Of a DNA stretch of 64,000 nucleotides, positions 58,301 through 64,000 are shown in pieces. The DNA comes from Acorus gramineus (lineage: Eukaryota; Streptophyta; Magnoliopsida; Acorales; Acoraceae), in the NCBI GenBank assembly GCA_030737835.1, contig CM060851.1:5112615-5176614 (forward strand), given 5' to 3'. The position numbers and the translations under genes are program-made. Numbering within the stretch: position 1 is the stretch's first letter; the number at the start of each line of letters is the position of its first letter. The notes under the pieces are model-generated. The model saw only the letters and a program-made list of their open reading frames with translations, did no database searches and was not told the DNA's origin.

Positions 58301-61300
58301 CTCTATTGAAAAGATAATGTTTTGGACATGGCTCAATAAAATTTCTTGAAGCTATATACACAAAAAGCCAGCAGGCCTTCCTGTAGTGATTACAAGGTAT
58401 CTGTCTCTATTGAAAAGATAATGTTTTGGACATGGCTCAATAAAATTTCTTGAAGTTATATACACAAAAAGTGAAACATTTAACATTAATAAAGAGTCTC
58501 AACTAACAAATTAGAGTGACCTTTTTTCCAAAGTCTGATTTAACTTCAAACATTAAAATGTGATATGATTTAATAATTCTGGTGGAAGTTTGAGTTCCAT
58601 TTTTTCCTACTATATTTTTTATGTTTTAATTTTCTTTAGAGTTATGCTTACATGCTTGTCAAATACAAATTAGAAATTAACATTCTGCACTTTGCATGAA
58701 GGAATTCTAAAAATGCTCTCTATCCAGAAAGATGGAATAGTTATTGTTGCCAGATCAGGGACCTTGGTACTGTTTTCATAAAATGGGCAGCGTGTTTCAA
58801 TCGTAAATTTTATTAGTGGATTCATCGAATTAGTTAAGTTCAGACCTGTCAGAAGGTTAATGTGGAGTTACTATATGAAGATACAAGAGACAACTGCTAT
58901 GGAAAATATTCAGTCACTTTTTCCTCATGCTCCTGTATACAACTCTAGCTTAATTTTATTGAATGTAGAGTTGATATATTTTTATTTTTGGTGAAGTGGT
59001 ATTGCTTCAGATAGTGTCCTGAAAGTACTTCAAGGAGAGCGTGTTGGTACTCTCTTCCATCAAGATGCAAAATTATGGGCTCCACTTAAAGAAGTTGGTG
59101 CACGGGAGATGGCAGTTGCTGCAAGAGATTGTTCTAGGCGTCTTCAGGTGAGAGTATTGGATTTATGTAAAGGCCGATCCTGTATTTTCTTTTACCTTGT
59201 CAAAATTCCATCATATTCTTTGAGCATACTTTCAGTCAATACTTTAATAAATATTCCATATCACATTTCAATTTAAATTATTTTGATTGTTCATGCAAAA
59301 TGCTTGCAGAGCTTATCTTCAGAGGATCGAAGAAAGATATTATTGGATATAGCTGATGCTCTGGAAGCAAATGAAGATTTGATCAGAGTTGAAAACGAAG
59401 TTGATGTTTCTTCTGCCCAACAGTCTGGATACGACAAATCATTGATATCTAGATTGACTCTAAAGCCAGGGAAGGCAAGGCATCCCAGAAAATCGGAACT
59501 CTACTTGTAACTTATTCAAGTTTTCTGTTATATATTCTTTCCCTGTGTTTGAATCCTGATGTGGGTGATATAATGTGTTTCAGCAATCAGCACACAATTT
59601 ACGATGTGGTTGTCCATTTATGAATGTGATCTATTAGCATTCCTATGATCATTAAATCATATCTATTTCTTCTCTTTATACAGGTTTCAAGTCTAGCAAA
59701 ATCCATCCGTGTGCTAGCAGACATGGAAGAACCAATTGGTCGTGTTCTGAAAAGAACAGAGGTAAGTAAATTAGGCCTGGGAAATCTCTCTTTTTGCAAG
59801 TATTATCAAAAGTGTAAGATATCTTCAGTGATCAACAATTTTAACATATTAGAAGATAAAATGCAATGCAATTTTGGCATTCTTTCAATCTTCTTTTTTA
59901 CACTCATAGATAGGATGCAAATTTGGATTCCTTTTCACAATTTACTTCATAAATCTGAAGTTTTTTGTGCATTCAGCTTGCAGATGGGCTTATTTTAGAG
60001 AAGACATCATGTCCCTTAGGTGTTCTTCTGATTGTTTTTGAATCTCGTCCTGATGCCTTAGTTCAGGTAAAACAACCTACATGTTCCGGTGTTTCTTTTA
60101 ACAGATATCTGCTTTCTGTCATGTGTACTTTTGTATAGGTAAACATGGGAGAGCACTCTGTCACGTGCATAGCATATATTTTATTTAACAAGTGTAGTTT
60201 TCTTTCTAGATGCTTTCAGAGATCCCTTGTAGCATGTATTATTCTATCTGAGAGCAGAACTTGTGGTGAATTTTAATATCGGGTTTGTTGCCTTGTTTAC
60301 AATATGCCTCATTTTGACAGACTTAAGGAAGGTGACCATAATGACATACATGCACATCAGTTAGTGCAGTGTTGATGTGTATACAGGACAGATAAAATAC
60401 CAGTCAGATTACTTTCATCCCCATGTCTTAATCCATAATTGCTTGGGCATAGTAATGATACTAAAAACTTCAAATTTTAGTCTCCCTAAAATTCCTTCCT
60501 TTTATAATACCAACTAACAGCAGCAAACACTTAAAAAAAAAAGACAAAATCCTAAAGTTGAGTATTTATGCCCATGGATGAGTGAACGGATTTATACTGG
60601 TTATATTGGCAGGCATTCTTCTACTGGTTTCTTCCTTGTGGCATGAATTTCTGTGGATCTAAACATTTTATAGGCCCTTTCACCTCTTGTTATTGATATT
60701 ATTTATATTTTACACACTTTAATAGATTTTTCTCCTTTGAACTGATGGAATAGATTGCTTCCTTAGCGATTCGCAGTGGAAATGGTCTTCTTCTGAAAGG
60801 CGGAAAAGAAGCCATGCGATCTAATGCAATCTTGCATAAGGTTTGTTTCACTGAATCAAGACATCTGGATTAATGCTTGCATTAACATCCCCTGTTTTTT
60901 TTTCCAATGTCATCAGTCAGAGATTGCCAGACAAATATATATTATTTCACATGCAAAGTTTGTTGTGACAACTATCAGTTGACTTTTTAATTGGATAGTT
61001 CTTGATTCACATTGGTGTTTCTTGACAACTACTATTTTATGAGTATATTCTCCAAAACTGATATCCTAATGACTTCACACTTTCAAAATCTTGCATTTCA
61101 AAAAATTGACTGCTAAATATTCGAATTCAATTTTTATGACAGATGAGGCATGTATATTGGCATGAATATACTATACACACATAGTTATCCTTTTTTTAAA
61201 TATACGCTTTTTTTTAAATAAAAGAACCAGTAAAGATATAGTTATCCTTGCAGTTATTTGCTGCATTTCTTCCCTGTAGGTAATTTCTAGAGCACTGCCA

Positions 61301-63229
61301 GATAGCGTTGGTGGGAAGCTTATCGGACTTGTGACTTCACGGGATGAGATTCCTGATCTTCTCAAGGTGAGTAGTGATAATGGAGCACTCAAAAGCTAAG
61401 CTGACCTTATATATTCAATGATGAGAGTTTGCTGAGAACTTACCCTGCCGCAGCTTGATGATGTTATAGACCTCGTGATCCCAAGAGGGAGTAATAAGCT
61501 TGTTTCTCAAATCAAGGAATCTACCAAAATTCCTGTGCTTGGTCATGCTGGTAAGATGAGCTGCATTAGATGTTCATTTCTCATAGTGAATAGTTAGGAA
61601 TTTGAGCAAGAGGCTTGATGTATTTTAACTTAGTGAGTTGCCATAAAGTTCCAGTTTTCCTCTTTTCTTTGGTTTTCTCTGGTCAGATGGAATCTGCCAT
61701 GTTTACGTTGATAAGTCTGCTGATATGAAGATGGCAAAGCGGATTGTTTTAGATGCAAAGATAGATTATCCTGCAGCCTGTAATGCTATGGTAATTCTTG
61801 GTTATTGTCTTAATCCAATAGTTCTTTACCTTATCCGTAATTCATATATCAGGAAAATATGCTGTTGATATCTCATTTGAACAACTCACATTTTGTCTTG
61901 TGATTTGTGAGTGTCATGTTCTCTTTTTTCTTTTCAGGAAACCCTTCTTGTGCATGAGCATCTTTTGGAAAATGGTGGACTTAATGACCTTGTTTTAGAG
62001 CTCAAGGAGGAAGGTATAACTTTTGCTTCCATAAGTTCACCCATTTCATAAATAAATGGCATAGTCATTTCTAGTTTGGCTACAGAAGCTCTGAATTTAA
62101 TTATTGTACATCTGTACTAATGTATTTTGATGCAATTTTTATTGGTGTCCTTAATCATTTATTTCTAGGTATTCATACCTAAAAAATTGACCATGGAATT
62201 CCATTCATATATATGTTATCCACAATATTCTCACTAGATTCTTCAAAAACTTAAGTGATGTGATATGTATGTACAAGCATATGTTCAAGTATATACTTTT
62301 TGCAGGAGTTTCCTTGTATGGTGGTCCAAGATCAAGTGCCGTATTAGATATACCAGCAGCACAGTCATTTCACCATGAATATAATTCAATGGCTTGCACA
62401 GTTGAGATCGTGGATGATGTTCGTGGTGCAATTGACCATATACATCACCATGGAAGGCATGTTTTTTCATCTCCACTCACTATATTTTCCCCAGTGATGG
62501 AGTCAATTGACCAGATGTTCTTTTTATGTTTGCCAATGTCATTAAAATTTGTTTCTGTTTCTCCTATGGTTTTTCAGTTCACATACTGACTGTATAATTA
62601 CTGAAGACCATCAAGTTGCAGAATTCTTTCTCCATCAGGTTGACAGGTTAGCCAAAAAAAACTTAGTTTTGCTATGTTTGATTTAAAAAATGGTTTTTGT
62701 TCATACATGTGATTATTTTTATGCACATGAATGCGTATTTTTGTTTGTGCATGTTTTAGTGGTTGTAACTGGAGCTGAATTTCTCCATTGTCCTCTTTAA
62801 TTGGTGCCCTCCACTTCGTGCATTCCATAAGATCTCTTGTCATTTCATATATGCCTATCTGTGTTATCTTTTATAGGGACTGCAGCTTTATGTAGTAGCA
62901 GTTTGATTCGATTTCAATAATTACTCATGAAGCTTACAAATGACTTTATCTATTCAATGCCATGGTGTCCACCTTTCCAGTGCTGCTGTTTTTCATAATG
63001 CCAGCCCACGCTTCTGTGATGGGGCTCGTTTTGGACTTGGTGCAGAGGTGAGCCAGACTTCGAATTCCATGATCCATCAATATATTCAAGTGAAACTGGC
63101 AAAACAACTTCCACGTGATTGTTGGTGATTGTTGGTTTTTTCCATGATTCATAAGCAGGTAGGTATAAGCACAAGTCGGATTCATGCTCGAGGTCCTGTT
63201 GGAGTTGAAGGATTATTAACAGCACGTTG
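52387..63229 (+). CDS. P5CS: delta-1-pyrroline-5-carboxylate synthetase (3' end beyond window)
   Basis: Bifunctional enzyme converting glutamate to the proline precursor P5C. Exons: 52387-52437, 53540-53614, 53726-53829, 56508-56610, 56786-56947, 58015-58292, 58997-59147, 59310-59474, 59684-59761, 59977-60066, 60754-60840, 61280-61366, 61454-61550, 61687-61790, 61938-62013, 62306-62456, 62578-62646, 62981-63047, 63159-63229; phases join throughout, giving 688 residues. The remaining exon (about 30 residues) was not found before 64000. Glutamate-5-kinase half: [28 protein letters not shown]. Phe126 in TDNDF matches the residue whose change relieves proline feedback in Vigna P5CS. Reductase half: [23 protein letters not shown] and catalytic-type Cys541 in PAACNAMETLL. 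Introns after exons 2, 8 and 16 use GC donors. Intron 3 holds an LTR element, and the exon 6 end is duplicated in intron 6. Confidence 0.95.
53932..55852 (-). mobile_element. non-autonomous LTR retroelement in P5CS intron 3
   Basis: Flanked by the 5-bp duplication GAAAA (53927-53931, 55853-55857). LTRs begin TGATGCAGCG and end GCTGCATCA: 53932-54539 (608 bp) and 55552-55852 (301 bp). On the minus strand a primer-binding site TGGTATCAGAGCC (55549-55537) lies 2 nt from the right LTR, which is therefore the 5' LTR; it matches the initiator tRNA-Met type. A purine tract CCTGGGGAGAA abuts the left (3') LTR. The 3' LTR keeps a TATA box (CCCTATAAATAGAC, near 54190-54203), which the 5' LTR has lost through deletion of about 300 bp. 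The 1-kb interior encodes no reverse transcriptase or integrase. Confidence 0.9.
54389..55456 (-). pseudogene. gag-like acidic ORF of the LTR element, two stops
   Basis: Starting at 55456, [20 protein letters not shown] resembles the start of many plant retroelement gag-type frames. In-frame TGA codons occur at 55348-55346 and 55306-55304. After them a 289-aa frame is open from 55258 into the 3' LTR. It carries an acidic, imperfect repeat ([19 protein letters not shown] and similar) and no zinc knuckle, protease or polymerase motif. Non-autonomous elements often carry such orphan frames. Function unknown. Confidence 0.6.
58267..58474 (+). repeat. 104-bp tandem duplication across the P5CS exon 6 donor
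   Basis: 58267-58370 and 58371-58474 are nearly identical. The unit contains the last 26 nt of exon 6, its GT donor and 78 nt of intron 6. The second copy therefore carries a mini exon end with its own donor, preceded by CAGCAG that could serve as an acceptor. Reading through the first donor meets a TAA, so the first donor must be used for normal protein. Confidence 0.9.
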
Positions 63230-64000
63230 GTATGTAATTTCTGAAGTCTGATCTCTTGCATCTCCTTGAACACATGATCGGCGGTTTTAACTTCATTCAG
63301 TCTATCTAGTATAAACGGATGAATCATATTTTATATTAACTGGTTATCTACTTGCTCCTATCTTTTTTTCTTCTTTTTCTTCCATTGCATGACATGTCAT
63401 TTTAGCTTACTTTTTTTGATGCATTTGAAGTTGGTGTTCCCACTGAACTATGCAGTAGTATCAGTGAAATTCCCACTGAACTATGTTAGATCTATGTAGC
63501 TTTTGTTTGCCAACTTTACATAAAGAATACTGCGATGGAGTATGGTATTTTATCATTTAGATATTGAACAATGTATCCTTTTGGATATGAGGAAAAACAA
63601 ATTAAGTCACTTGTGTACATGTGGATTTGACTTTTCTTTAACTGGCACTATTTGAAAGGTTGTCCAATACATAACCTGACAGATGATAAAAAGAAGTTGG
63701 GTGTCCTGAGAAACAAATAGTACACGGAAATGCATTAAACTAGTACATGTGAAATATCATCAAATCCACTCAATATATAAAGAAGTTGTCTTTATATATG
63801 CTATAATCAATTACGACCAATCATCTTTTGAGCAATTGGCTGAAGGTTATTAAGAGAACAAATTAAGAGGAGAAGACGAACCATGTGTTTTTCTTTGTTT
63901 TTGTTCCCTTCTTGATCACACAGTCTTAGCCATTTAGCGTTCATTACCTTATTTTGTTGCTTCATATGAGCATCAATTGCCATCTTGCATAACATAACTG
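63230..64000 (+). other. P5CS final intron (incomplete)
   Basis: Begins at the GT donor after ...LLTARW. No sequence encoding the expected C-terminal tail is found before the window ends, so the last exon lies downstream. Confidence 0.7.

Overview
This is nuclear DNA from a flowering plant. The evidence is split, intron-rich genes with plant-only families (a DYW-type PPR protein, a subgroup IVc bHLH factor, a fused P5CS enzyme), AT-rich spacers, nuclear tRNA genes and many miniature transposons. The intronless exportin-2 gene starts extremely GC-rich and becomes balanced towards its 3' end, and the PPR gene and an F-box pseudogene are also GC-rich. That favours a monocot, but the species cannot be named from this window. 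There is no bacterial, viral or CRISPR content. I found no complete, previously undescribed molecular system. The unusual material is a tandemly amplified exon-like module inside a 4-kb element, a cluster of GC-AG introns, and well-preserved transposon insertions.

Layout. 1-1782 (-): CRR2-type chloroplast PPR-DYW gene, cut by the window start. 3.7-4.3 kb: non-autonomous hAT element with a perfect 8-bp target duplication. 5.0-11.3 kb (-): complete 15-exon folylpolyglutamate synthase. 11.3-17.4 kb: gene-free, with MITEs and a second hAT element. 17.4-21.2 kb (+): complete five-exon ILR3/bHLH104-like transcription factor. 22.04 kb: intact tRNA-Val(CAC), followed by two inverted-repeat elements. 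24.1-28.2 kb (+): seven-exon PRA1A gene with LINE debris in its third intron. 28.2-33.1 kb: AT-rich spacer with a nested MITE pair. 33.1-34.1 kb: broken F-box gene. 34.35 kb: decayed tRNA-Val(CAC). 35.6-38.5 kb (+): intronless exportin-2/CAS gene. 38.5-47.1 kb: gene-free, with Tourist-like and hAT elements. 47.7-51.9 kb: composite element with five 409-bp repeats. 52.4 kb to the end (+): P5CS, 19 exons visible, last exon outside the window, with a 1.9-kb LTR element in intron 3.

The genes do not form a pathway or cluster. They are independent housekeeping or stress genes: chloroplast RNA processing, folate polyglutamylation, iron-response transcription, vesicle traffic, importin-alpha recycling and proline synthesis. 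Exon structures were built by hand. In the complete split genes the summed coding length is a multiple of three, and splice phases join without stops.
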